Source: Nonomuraea sp. SYSU D8015
GTDB taxonomy: Bacteria > Actinomycetota > Actinomycetes > Streptosporangiales > Streptosporangiaceae
Assembly: GCF_008065375.1 (NCBI RefSeq)
Contig: NZ_VJYI01000012.1
Coordinates: forward strand, 124,001-188,000
DNA length: 64,000 nt
Reading direction: 5' to 3'
Made by a program: the position numbers and the translations under genes. Shown here piece after piece: positions 25,164-33,138 of this stretch. Numbering within the stretch: position 1 is the first letter of the stretch; each line of letters opens with the position of its first letter. Under the pieces are notes generated by a model. It saw nothing but the letters and a program-made list of their open reading frames with translations, ran no database searches and had not been told where the DNA came from.

Positions 25164-26035
25164 CAGCCCTCCCCGAAGGCGCGGTTGCGGACCACGCGCA
25201 GGAACCCGAACGACAGGACAAGGGAGATCGCCGCGATGACGATCGAGGTGGCGGCGGCCGAGTACAGGTCGCCGGTGACGAACGCGTCGCGGTAGACCTT
25301 CATGAGCGGGCTCCACGTGGAGCTGATCGTGTTGGTCAGCGGCCGCAGCGTGCTGGGCTCGGTGAACACCTGGACCGTGGCGATGATCGAGAACACCGTG
25401 GTGAGGATGATCGCGGGGGTCAGGATCGGGATCTTGACCCGGAGCGCGATCTGGACCTCGGAGGCGCCGTCGAGCCGCGCGGCCTCGTACAGGTCGCGCG
25501 GGATCGCCCGGAGCGCGGTGTAGAGCACGAGCATGTTGAAGCCGACCCCGCCCCACACCGCCACGTTCGCCATGGAGTACGTGACGGCGGTGGCGCCCAG
25601 GAAGTTCACCTCGAGGACGTCCTTGATGGGGCTGAGCGAGGGCAGGTAGAGGAATCCCCACATGAGGGTGGCCGCCACGCCCGGCACGGCGTACGGCAGG
25701 AAGATCGCGATTCGCGAGAACTTCGCGAGCCGTACCCGTGCCGAGTCCAGCAGCAGGGCGAACAGCAGCGCCAGGCCGAGCATCACGACCAGCACCAGCG
25801 CGCCGTACCCGAGCACCCGCAGCCACCCGTTCCACAGCTCCGCGTCGGACAGCGCGGCGGCGAAGTTGTCGAACCCGACGAAGACCTCCCGCCGCGCGCC
25901 CTTCCCGAGCCCGAGCCCCGACACCTTGGTCCGGCGCATCGCCAGGTAGACCGTGTAGCCGATGGGCACCGCGAGGAAGAGCGTGAACAGCACGATCGCG
26001 GGGGTCAGGAAGAGATAGGGTGCCGAGCGCTTCAT
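25163..26035 (-). CDS. Sugar ABC transporter permease, MalF type
   Basis: A 290-residue membrane protein from ATG 26035, starting MKRSAPYLFLTPAIVLFTLFLAVPIGY, with the EAA motif DLYEAARLDGASEVQIALRVKIPILTP. It forms the translocation pore with the MalG-type permease. The start overlaps the binding-protein stop (ATGA), giving a tightly coupled binding protein-permease-permease-regulator operon. Confidence 0.93.
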   Translation of the reverse strand: MKRSAPYLFLTPAIVLFTLFLAVPIGYTVYLAMRRTKVSGLGLGKGARREVFVGFDNFAAALSDAELWNGWLRVLGYGALVLVVMLGLALLFALLLDSARVRLAKFSRIAIFLPYAVPGVAATLMWGFLYLPSLSPIKDVLEVNFLGATAVTYSMANVAVWGGVGFNMLVLYTALRAIPRDLYEAARLDGASEVQIALRVKIPILTPAIILTTVFSIIATVQVFTEPSTLRPLTNTISSTWSPLMKVYRDAFVTGDLYSAAATSIVIAAISLVLSFGFLRVVRNRAFGEG

Positions 26036-27348
26036 GAGGCGATCGTGAATCCGGACTTGCGCATGTCGGCGACCGTGGCGTCCTGCATGGACTGGATGGC
26101 GTCGGAGAACGGCGTCTTGTTCTGCAGCGCCTTGTCGAAGGCGTCCTTGAAGGTGTTGTACGTGACGCCGACGTTCGGCCCGAAGGTGAAGCCGCGGGCG
26201 CCGGCGGACGCGGCGGAGGCCTGCTGCCAGAAGTCGGGCTGGTTGGAGAAGTACTCGGGCGCCTCGCCGAGGGCCGACTGGGCCTTGGTCGTGGCCGGGT
26301 AGATCGCGGCCTCCTTGACCAGCAGATCCACGGCGGCCGGGTCGGTGTTGAGCCAGGTCGCGAACTGGGCGGCGGCCGCCTTGTTCGGCGTCTTGGACGA
26401 CACGGCGACGGACGAGCCGCCCCAGAAGCCGGTGAAGTTCTCGCCCGCGTTCCACTGCGGCATCGGCGCGATGGCCCACTTGTCCTTGGCCTTGGGCGCG
26501 TTGGTCGCCAGCACGCCGGGCGCCCACACGGCCGACGGCCAGCTCAGCAGCTTGCCGTCATTGAGTGCCTTGTTCCACTCGGGGGTGAAGAACGGCATGT
26601 CGTCGATGGCGCCCTCCTTCACCAGGCCGCCCCAGTAGTCGGCGACCTTCTTGGTGGGCTCGTCGGCGATGTTGACCTTCCAGGACTCGCCGCTGATCGA
26701 CCACCACTGCGCGCCGGCCTGCTGCGCGAGCCCGGCGAAGGCGCCCGGGTCCTTGCTGGAGAACGTCCCGAGGTAGACCTTGGAGTCCTTCTTGCGCACC
26801 GTGCGGGCCGCGTCGGCGTACTCCTGCCAGGTCTTCGGGACCGCGATGCCGTACTTGTCGAAGAGGTCCTTGCGGTAGTAGAGCATCATCGGGCCGCTGT
26901 CCTGCGGGATGCCGTACACGCCCTCGGTGCCGAGCGTGACCAGCCCCCACAGGCCCTCGGAGAACTCGCCCTTGATGGAGGCGGTCTCGGCCTTGAGGTC
27001 GGCCACCGCGTCGGCGGCCACGAACGACGGCAGGTGCTGGTATTCGGCCTGCACGAGGTCCGGCGGGTTGCCGGCCTTGCTGGCGGTGAGGTACTTCGCG
27101 GCCGCGTCGTCGCCGCCGGCCTGCTTGCTGACCGTGACCTGGATGTCGGGGTGGGCCTTGTTCCAGACATCGACGATCTTGTCCATGTTCGGGGCCCAGG
27201 TCCAGAAGGTGAGCTTGACCGGTCCCTGGGCGGCGGCCGTGGGGCTCTGCGCCGCCTCAGGGCTCTGTGCGGGCTCGCTGGATCCGCAGCTCGCGAGGGT
27301 GGCCGTGAGGGCGACGGCCAGGGCGGCTCCAAGGCGGTTGGCGCGCAT
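26032..27348 (-). CDS. Sugar ABC transporter substrate-binding lipoprotein
   Basis: A 438-residue extracellular solute-binding protein (family 1). The ATG at 27348 is chosen because GGAGGT lies 6 nt upstream and the product then starts with a lipoprotein signal (LTATLASC, Cys 22). A Ser/Pro/Ala-rich linker precedes the mature domain (VKLTFWTWAPNMDKIVDVWNKAHPDI). It captures oligosaccharides for the two permeases. The GH53 and GH42 neighbours suggest beta-1,4-galacto-oligosaccharides. It is first in its operon, behind operator 1. Confidence 0.94.
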   Translation of the reverse strand: MRANRLGAALAVALTATLASCGSSEPAQSPEAAQSPTAAAQGPVKLTFWTWAPNMDKIVDVWNKAHPDIQVTVSKQAGGDDAAAKYLTASKAGNPPDLVQAEYQHLPSFVAADAVADLKAETASIKGEFSEGLWGLVTLGTEGVYGIPQDSGPMMLYYRKDLFDKYGIAVPKTWQEYADAARTVRKKDSKVYLGTFSSKDPGAFAGLAQQAGAQWWSISGESWKVNIADEPTKKVADYWGGLVKEGAIDDMPFFTPEWNKALNDGKLLSWPSAVWAPGVLATNAPKAKDKWAIAPMPQWNAGENFTGFWGGSSVAVSSKTPNKAAAAQFATWLNTDPAAVDLLVKEAAIYPATTKAQSALGEAPEYFSNQPDFWQQASAASAGARGFTFGPNVGVTYNTFKDAFDKALQNKTPFSDAIQSMQDATVADMRKSGFTIAS

Positions 27349-27368
27349 TGCGTACCTCCGTAGGGGGG

Positions 27369-27386
27369 TTCTGTGAACGTGCACAG
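27369..27386 (-). promoter_or_regulatory. LacI-type operator 1 (importer operon)
   Basis: TTCTGTGAACGTGCACAG, a near-palindrome (CTGTG-NNNNNN-CACAG), lies 21 bp upstream of the binding-protein ATG. The same 18 bases occur in inverted orientation at 27497-27514 in front of the divergent GH42 gene. Confidence 0.8.
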
Positions 27387-27496
27387 AGTGGAACAGCCCG
27401 GAAATCCCCGTCAAGGGGTCGTTACGGTCTCGTTAACGTCGGGTCCCAGCAGGAAAATCATGGGTGACTGTTCCCTCAAAGCCCAGATGAGCGTTA

Positions 27497-27514
27497 CTGT
27501 GCACGTTCACAGAA
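27497..27514 (+). promoter_or_regulatory. LacI-type operator 2 (GH42-GH53 operon)
   Basis: The exact reverse complement of operator 1, 18 bp upstream of the beta-galactosidase start and its GGGGGAT ribosome site. Two identical sites, one per divergent transcript and about 110 bp apart, suit binding by the LacI-family protein at 23290-24288, perhaps with looping. Confidence 0.8.
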
Positions 27515-27532
27515 GCTTCTCAAGGGGGATGG

Positions 27533-29533
27533 ATGTATCCGGAGCGTCCTGCTGGCATCGCCTTCGGCGGGGACTACAACCCAGAGCAGTGGCCGCGTGA
27601 GGTCCTCGAGGAGGATGTGGCCCTCATGCGGGAGGCCGGGGTCAACCTGGTCAGCCTGGGCATTCACTCGTGGGCGCTGATGGAGCCGGCCGAGGGACGC
27701 TACGAGTTCGGCTGGCTGGACGAGATCATCGACCGGCTGCACGCCGCCGGCGTCGCGGTCGACCTGGCCACGCCAACGGTCGCCCCGCCCGCCTGGTTCG
27801 TCGCCGCGCACCCCGACGTGCTGCCGGTGACCAGGGAGGGCATCCGGATCGGCTTCGGCGGCCGGCAGACCGCCTGCTCCAGCGCCCCCGCCTTCCGCGA
27901 GGCGACCGCCCGCCTGGTGCGCGCCCTCGGCGAGCACTACCGCGACCATCCCGCCGTCGTCATGTGGCACGTGCACAACGAGTACGGCGCGCCGCTCGGC
28001 GAGTGCTACTGCGAGCACAGCGTGGCGGCCTGGCGCGAGTGGCTGAAAGCCACCTACCGCGACATCTCCGCATTGAACGACGCCTGGGGCGCCACCTTCT
28101 GGGGTCAGATCTACACCGACTGGTCGCAGATCGACGCCCCCCGCTTCAACCACACCGCCGTCAACCCGGCCCAGCGCCTCGACTACGCCCGCTTCAGCGA
28201 CGGCCAGCACCGCGAGCACTACGCGCTCCAGCGCGACATCCTCCGCGAGATCACCCCGCACCTGCCCGTGACCACGAACTTCGCCGGCACCGTCAACTGC
28301 AAGTCCGCCGACCTGTGGCAGTGGGCCCGCGAGCTCGACGTGATCGCCAACGACCACTACCTCAGGGCCGAGCAGCCCGACAACCACATCGACCTGGCCA
28401 TGTCCGCCGACCTCGCCCGCTCGGTGGCGGGCGGCGCCCCCTGGATGCTCATGGAGCACTCGACCGGGGCGGTCAACTGGCAGCCGCGCAACATCGCCAA
28501 GCGGCCCGGCGAGATGCGCCGCAACAGCCTCGCGCACGTGGCCCGCGGCTCGGACAGCGTGCTGTTCTTCCAGTTCAGGGCCTCGCGGTTCGGGGCCGAG
28601 AAGTTCCACTCGGGGCTGGTCCCGCACGCCGGCACCGACTCCGAGCAGTGGCGCGAGGTGGTGCGGCTCGGCGCCGACCTGCGCAGGCTCGCCGATCTGC
28701 GGGGGAGCCGGGTGCGGGCCGAGGTGGCGATCGTGTGGGACTGGGAGTCGTACTGGGCGCTGGAGCTGGACTGGCGGCCGTCGGTGGACCTGACGTTCCG
28801 GGAGCGGGTCGACGCCTTCTACGAGGCGCTGTGGCGGGAGCACGTGACGGTGGACTTCGTCCACCCTTCCGCCGATATTTCGGGATATCGGGTGGTGGTG
28901 GCGCCCAGTTCGTACCTGCTCACCGAGGCCTCCGCCAAGAACCTCCACCGGTACGTCGAAGGGGGCGGCAACCTGCTCGTGTCGTACTTCTCCGGCATCG
29001 TCGACGAGCACGACACCATCCACCCGGGCGCCCACCCCGGCGCGCTGCGCGAACTGCTCGGCCTGTCCATCGAGGAGTTCCACCCCCTCCGCGAGTCCGA
29101 GACCGTGGCCCTGACCGGCGGCGACACGGCCCGCATCTGGTCGGAGCGGGTCCGCCCGGCGGGTGCGGCGGCCGTGCTCGACTTCGCCGCGGGACCGGAC
29201 GCGGGACACCCCGCCTTCACCCGCCACGACCTGGGCGCCGGCACCGCCTGGTACCTCGCCACCGCCCCCGTCACCGGCCTGCGCGGCCTCCTCACGCAGG
29301 TGCTCGACCACGCGAACGTCTCCCGCCCGCGCGGCCTGCCCGACACCCTCGAACTGGTCCGCAGGGGCGCCCACACCTTCCTGATCAACCACGGCGACGA
29401 GCCCGTGACGGTCGAGGGGGTGACCGGCACGAGCGTGTTCGACGGCGTACGCCACGACGGGCCGGTCACCGTCGCGCCCGGCGCGGTCGTGGTCGTCGTG
29501 GAAACCCTCCGATCCCAGGGAGAACCCTCATGA
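27533..29533 (+). CDS. GH42 beta-galactosidase
   Basis: A 666-residue cytoplasmic glycosidase with the GH42 opening GGDYNPEQWP. The acid/base Glu is about 150 (WHVHNEYG) and the nucleophile Glu about 308 (LMEHSTGAVNW), followed by the trimerisation/GATase-like domain and a C-terminal beta domain. There is no signal peptide. It hydrolyses terminal beta-galactosides, here probably galacto-oligosaccharides brought in by the divergent ABC importer. Its stop overlaps the start of the secreted galactanase gene (ATGA). Confidence 0.95.
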   Translation: MYPERPAGIAFGGDYNPEQWPREVLEEDVALMREAGVNLVSLGIHSWALMEPAEGRYEFGWLDEIIDRLHAAGVAVDLATPTVAPPAWFVAAHPDVLPVTREGIRIGFGGRQTACSSAPAFREATARLVRALGEHYRDHPAVVMWHVHNEYGAPLGECYCEHSVAAWREWLKATYRDISALNDAWGATFWGQIYTDWSQIDAPRFNHTAVNPAQRLDYARFSDGQHREHYALQRDILREITPHLPVTTNFAGTVNCKSADLWQWARELDVIANDHYLRAEQPDNHIDLAMSADLARSVAGGAPWMLMEHSTGAVNWQPRNIAKRPGEMRRNSLAHVARGSDSVLFFQFRASRFGAEKFHSGLVPHAGTDSEQWREVVRLGADLRRLADLRGSRVRAEVAIVWDWESYWALELDWRPSVDLTFRERVDAFYEALWREHVTVDFVHPSADISGYRVVVAPSSYLLTEASAKNLHRYVEGGGNLLVSYFSGIVDEHDTIHPGAHPGALRELLGLSIEEFHPLRESETVALTGGDTARIWSERVRPAGAAAVLDFAAGPDAGHPAFTRHDLGAGTAWYLATAPVTGLRGLLTQVLDHANVSRPRGLPDTLELVRRGAHTFLINHGDEPVTVEGVTGTSVFDGVRHDGPVTVAPGAVVVVVETLRSQGEPS

Positions 29534-30636
29534 ACCGCGTCCTTTCCGCCCTGCTGTTATTCGTCACCACCGTCGCCGCCGCCGTCGCCCTGCCCGCCGA
29601 CGCCCAGCCCCGCCTGCAGATCAGAGGCGCCGACATCTCCAGCCTCGCCAAGTCCGAGGCCTTCGGCGGCGTCTACCGCGACGCCCGCGGCCGCCGCGGC
29701 GACGCCCTGCGCATCCTGTCCCAGGCCGGGCTCAACTACATCCGGCTGAAGGTCTGGGTGAACCCGGCCGACGGCTACAACACCAAGACGCAGGTGCTCG
29801 CCGTCGCCAAGCGCGCCAAGGCCCAGGGCATGAAGCTGCTGGTGGACTTCCACTACTCCGACACCTGGGCCGACCCGGGCAAGCAGTTCAAGCCCGCCGC
29901 GTGGGAGTCGCTCACGTTCGACCAGCTCAAGCAGGCCGTGTACGACCACACGTACGACGTGCTCGACGCGCTGCGCCGCCAGGGCACCACGGCAGACATG
30001 GTCCAGGTCGGCAACGAGATCAACGGCGGCCTGCTCTGGCCGGACGGCTCCAACTCCAATTGGGCGAACACGGCCGCGCTGCTGAACTCCGGCTACGACG
30101 CCGTCAAGAAGGTCTCCCGCTCGGCCAAGGTCGTGCTGCACCTGGCCAACGGCGGCGACAACGGCCTCTACCGCTGGTGGTTCGACAACGCCGACGCCAA
30201 CGGCATCCGGTACGACGTCATCGGGCTGTCCTACTACGCGTACTGGCACGGCACGCTGGAGGCGTTCCAGGCCAACATCAACGACGTCGCCACCCGGTAC
30301 GGCAAGCCGGTGGTCGTGGTCGAGACCGCGTACCCGTTCACCACGGCCGACGACGACGGCTGGGAGAACATCATCCTGTCGCCCGAGCCGTACCCCGGCT
30401 ACCAGGCGACGCCGCAGGGCCAGGCCGCGATGCTGGCGAAGGTCGCCGACATCGTCCGCCAGGTCCCGAACGGCCTCGGTCTCGGCCTGTTCACCTGGGA
30501 GGCCACCTGGACCGGCGTGAAGGGCAACGGCTGGGACCCGGCCGACCCGTCGTCGGGCAACGGCTGGGAGAACCAGGCCCTGTTCGACTACGGCGACCGG
30601 GCGCTGCCCGCCATGCGGGTGCTCGGCAGCCAATGA
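29530..30636 (+). CDS. Secreted GH53 endo-beta-1,4-galactanase
   Basis: A 368-residue enzyme with a Sec signal peptide (about 1-25, ADA-QP), then the GH53 landmarks RGADISSLAKSE, LNYIRLKVWVNP and LLVDFHYSDTWADPG. The acid/base is Glu 163 (QVGNEINGG) and the nucleophile Glu 265 (VVVETAYP). It cleaves beta-1,4-galactan side chains of pectin outside the cell; products would enter through the divergent importer and be cut by the coupled GH42 enzyme. The ATG overlaps the GH42 stop. Codon 10 is the rare TTA. Confidence 0.95.
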   Translation: MNRVLSALLLFVTTVAAAVALPADAQPRLQIRGADISSLAKSEAFGGVYRDARGRRGDALRILSQAGLNYIRLKVWVNPADGYNTKTQVLAVAKRAKAQGMKLLVDFHYSDTWADPGKQFKPAAWESLTFDQLKQAVYDHTYDVLDALRRQGTTADMVQVGNEINGGLLWPDGSNSNWANTAALLNSGYDAVKKVSRSAKVVLHLANGGDNGLYRWWFDNADANGIRYDVIGLSYYAYWHGTLEAFQANINDVATRYGKPVVVVETAYPFTTADDDGWENIILSPEPYPGYQATPQGQAAMLAKVADIVRQVPNGLGLGLFTWEATWTGVKGNGWDPADPSSGNGWENQALFDYGDRALPAMRVLGSQ

Positions 30637-30641
30637 CCCCT

Positions 30642-30681
30642 GCCCGGCCGTGCCATGCCGACGGGCATGACGCGGCCGGGC
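30642..30681 (+). terminator. Hairpin terminator after the galactanase gene
   Basis: An imperfect inverted repeat of about 18 bp (GCCCGGCCG... against ...CGGCCGGGC) with one wobble and one mismatch around a short GAC loop. It begins 5 bp after the galactanase stop codon. Confidence 0.65.
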
Positions 30682-30733
30682 GCGGCCGGTAGTGTCCGCA
30701 AGGACACGCGATCTTCCCGGGATGGTGGTGGGG

Positions 30734-31180
30734 ATGCGGATCCGTCTTCCGGCGTTCTTCGTCGTCGCCTCGCTGGCCGCGGCGTGCTCGGCGGCGCCTC
30801 CATCCCCACCGCCGTCGCCCGGCCGTTCGGCGACGCCCACCGCGACCACGACCCCCACCGGCACACCATCCGCGACCCGTGCGCCGCTCCGCGTGCCCGC
30901 CATGGACGAGGGCTCGAAGACCCTGCTCAAGGCCGGCCCCAGCAACGGCTCCATGGATCTGGGAGAGATCCCGCGCGGCAAGGGCCCGCTGTGGGTGCTG
31001 TTCGACTGCAGGGGATCGGGCAAGGCCCAAGTCATCCTGGGTACGGAGGCCACCTTGAACCCCACCTGCGAGCCGGACGGCGCGTTCGCGTACAAGATGG
31101 ACCTCACACTGAGCAGGACCCTGCCCGTACAGGTGCAGGTGACGGGCGAGCTCGAATGGGCCCTCCGGATCACCCGGTGA
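30734..31180 (+). CDS. Small putative lipoprotein
   Basis: 148 residues from ATG 30734 (in-frame ATGs at 30692 and 30722 are alternatives). The product begins MRIRLPAFFVVASLAAACSAAP, a lipoprotein signal with LAAAC lipobox, followed by a Pro/Ser/Thr-rich linker (PTATTTPTGTPSATRAP). A small beta-like domain with two cysteines follows (FDCRGSGKAQVILG, LNPTCEPDG). It is probably surface-anchored. Function unknown; it is separated from the galactanase by a hairpin. Confidence 0.7.
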   Translation: MRIRLPAFFVVASLAAACSAAPPSPPPSPGRSATPTATTTPTGTPSATRAPLRVPAMDEGSKTLLKAGPSNGSMDLGEIPRGKGPLWVLFDCRGSGKAQVILGTEATLNPTCEPDGAFAYKMDLTLSRTLPVQVQVTGELEWALRITR

Positions 31181-31198
31181 CGAGGACGAGGCGTTCCG

Positions 31199-31790
31199 AT
31201 GACGGAAGAAACGTTCTGGGAAATGATCGACGCGCTCGGCGGAGTGATCAATGACGACGGCATCGGCCTCCTCGCCGAGCGACTGTCCTCCCTCGCCCCC
31301 GAAGACGTCGAGAGCTTCTGCGCACACCTCGCCGCCAAAGTAGGCGCGCTTGCCGATTTGCCGCTCGAAGGGCTGGCCGTCCCCGATGTCACCGACGTCG
31401 GCCGGGACGCTCTCCCCCTCGCCGGGGATGCTCACGAAAATTTCCTCTACGCGATCGTCGCGGCGGGGAGAGCCCGGTACGAGGCCGCTGATCGCCGCCC
31501 GCGAACTCGACCAGAAGCTCAACCGATCCGAAGAGTGGCTGACGTGGTGGAGGCAGACGTCACTGCACAAGATCAAGATCGATATAACAGTCAATTCCCG
31601 CGGGAACCAGCACAAGATCGAGCGCGGCAAGAACATCGCGAAAGCTCATTTCGAGATGGATCGCTCCTATCTTGCCGATCGCGACCCCGCCGCGCTGAAA
31701 AACCTGGCCGTCGACGAGGCCGCTCGCCTGACAAAGGCCATCGCAGAAGCACTGCGCATGACGTCTCCTCCCGCTCTTCCGCCTCTTTGA
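31199..31790 (+). pseudogene. DUF4240-like gene, apparently frameshifted
   Basis: The frame starting at ATG 31199 reads MTEETFWEMIDALGGVINDD and continues to NFLYAIVAAGRARYEAA, resembling the start and the end of the DUF4240 domain. After about 31480 this frame degenerates into Arg/Pro-rich sequence with shadow-like composition. Protein-like sequence resumes in another frame (LIAARELDQKLNRSEEWLTWW, then KIDITVNSRGNQHKIERGKN), ending with a stop at 31788-31790. One frameshifted gene fits best; two overlapping genes or a sequencing error are possible. Confidence 0.5.
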
Positions 31791-31841
31791 GGGCGGGCAA
31801 CGCGCCATGACGGGGGACGCCGACGTTGACATGATGGGCGC

Positions 31842-32474
31842 ATGACGCCCGATGAGCTGCTCACCACCACCCGTAGCGTCCGCAAGCGCCTCGACCTGAC
31901 CCGCCCCGTCCCCATGGAACTCGTCCGCGAATGCCTGGAGATCGCGCTCCAGGCCCCCACCGGCGGCAACCGGCAGGGCTGGCACTGGATCGTCGTCACC
32001 GACCCCGAGCTGCGGAAGAAGATCGGCGACTACTACGGGCGCTCCTTCCGCGCCTACTACGCGTCGGGCGCCTCCGCGGGGTCGCTGTTCCAGGACGACC
32101 CGGTGCGGGGGGCCGCGCAGCGGCGCGTGGCGGAGAGCTCCGTCCACCTGGGGGAGCACATGGGGGACGTGCCGGTGCTGGTCATCGGGTGCATCGGGGT
32201 GCCCGGCGGACTGCCCGAGGGCAACCAGGCCGGCCTGTGGGGGTCGCTGCTGCCGGCGGCGTGGAGCTACATGCTGGCCGCGCGCGCCCGCGGGCTGGGC
32301 ACGGCCTGGACGACCCTGCACCTGGCGTACGAGAGTGAGATCGCCGAGTTGCTGGGCATCCCGGCCGACGTGCGTCAGGGTGTGCTCATCCCCACCGCCT
32401 ACTACACGGGGGAGACGTTCAGGCCGGCGCGGCGCCAGCCGCTCGACGACGTCCTGCACCTCGATCGATGGTAA
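31842..32474 (+). CDS. Nitroreductase-family FMN oxidoreductase
   Basis: A 210-residue protein with the FMN-binding opening TTTRSVRKRLDLTRPVP, IALQAPTGGNRQGWHWIVV (phosphate and ring contacts), a middle LPAAWSYMLAARARGLGTAWTT and a C-terminal PTAYYTGETFRPARRQPL. The family reduces nitro groups, quinones or related acceptors with NAD(P)H. It is monocistronic; the methionine-synthase remnant starts just after it. Confidence 0.9.
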   Translation: MTPDELLTTTRSVRKRLDLTRPVPMELVRECLEIALQAPTGGNRQGWHWIVVTDPELRKKIGDYYGRSFRAYYASGASAGSLFQDDPVRGAAQRRVAESSVHLGEHMGDVPVLVIGCIGVPGGLPEGNQAGLWGSLLPAAWSYMLAARARGLGTAWTTLHLAYESEIAELLGIPADVRQGVLIPTAYYTGETFRPARRQPLDDVLHLDRW

Positions 32475-32489
32475 GAGCTGGTAGGAGGG

Positions 32490-32810
32490 GGACGACAAGG
32501 CCAGGCCGGAGGCGGCGCGCGCCTACGGGCTGGCGGCGCTGAACGCCGTGCTGGAGGGCGTCACCCGCACGACGGCGGTGCACATCTGCTTCGGCTACGA
32601 GGCGATCATCCTCGGTGTCATCCACCTGTCGACGCCGGAGACGGAGCCGGTCGAGGTGGTGGCGGGGCGGGTGCGCCGGGCGTTCGACCGGGTGCCGCCC
32701 GAGCGGATCGTCATCGCCACCGACTGCGGCATGAAATACCTGCCGAGAGGAAGATACGCGCCATGGCCGGCGCCGCCCGCCTGCTGCGAGCCGAGCTCGG
32801 CGGCCGCTGA
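32490..32810 (+). pseudogene. Remnant of a cobalamin-independent methionine-synthase-like gene
   Basis: The plus strand reads ARAYGLAALNAVLEGVTRTT, AVHICFGYEAIILGVIHLS, then RIVIATDCGMKYLPR, the C-terminal half of MetE-like proteins. Compared with the family, the section between HICFGY and IILGVI is missing (an internal deletion of roughly 50 residues). After MKYLPR the tail IRAMAGAARLLRAELGGR continues in a shifted frame to a stop at 32808-32810. There is no start or N-terminal half, so the gene is dead. Confidence 0.8.
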
Positions 32811-32924
32811 GGGCGGCAATGTCCGGAATATGGCCGGTCTGATGCCCTGGTGGCTTCCGCCGGCGCTTGGAACTCTTGAGGCGCGAACCAAGGAAACCCC
32901 GTCGCCTCACGAGAGGACCGGTAA

Positions 32925-33065
32925 GTGAGAAGCACGCGTATCGCAGCGGCGATCACCGTCGGCGTTCTGTCCGCCGCCCTGTTCGGAACCGCCGCGTCGG
33001 CGGACGTCGACCCCGGATACGGCACGGACGGCACCCGGGTGACGTTCGACGAGGACTGGACCTGA
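32925..33065 (+). CDS. 46-residue secreted peptide
   Basis: A short gene with GTG start 7 nt after GAGAGGA. Residues 1-26 form a clean Sec signal peptide (RSTRIAAAITVGVL, then AALFGTAASA). Cleavage after ASA would release a 20-residue acidic, cysteine-free peptide, DVDPGYGTDGTRVTFDEDWT. It is followed by a strong hairpin terminator and has its own ribosome site, so it looks expressed. I do not recognise a family. Confidence 0.7.
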   Translation: MRSTRIAAAITVGVLSAALFGTAASADVDPGYGTDGTRVTFDEDWT

Positions 33066-33092
33066 CAGCCGGGCGGCCGTGGAGCCCCGCCT

Positions 33093-33130
33093 GGTGCCGC
33101 TCCCCGGGTCGAGTCCCGGGGAGCGGCACC
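33093..33130. terminator. Strong bidirectional hairpin terminator
   Basis: A perfect 16-bp stem (GGTGCCGCTCCCCGGG at 33093-33108 and its complement at 33115-33130) with a TCGAGT loop. It lies between the secreted-peptide gene and the opposing end of the GH1 gene. Confidence 0.85.
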
Positions 33131-33138
33131 GGAGTTCC

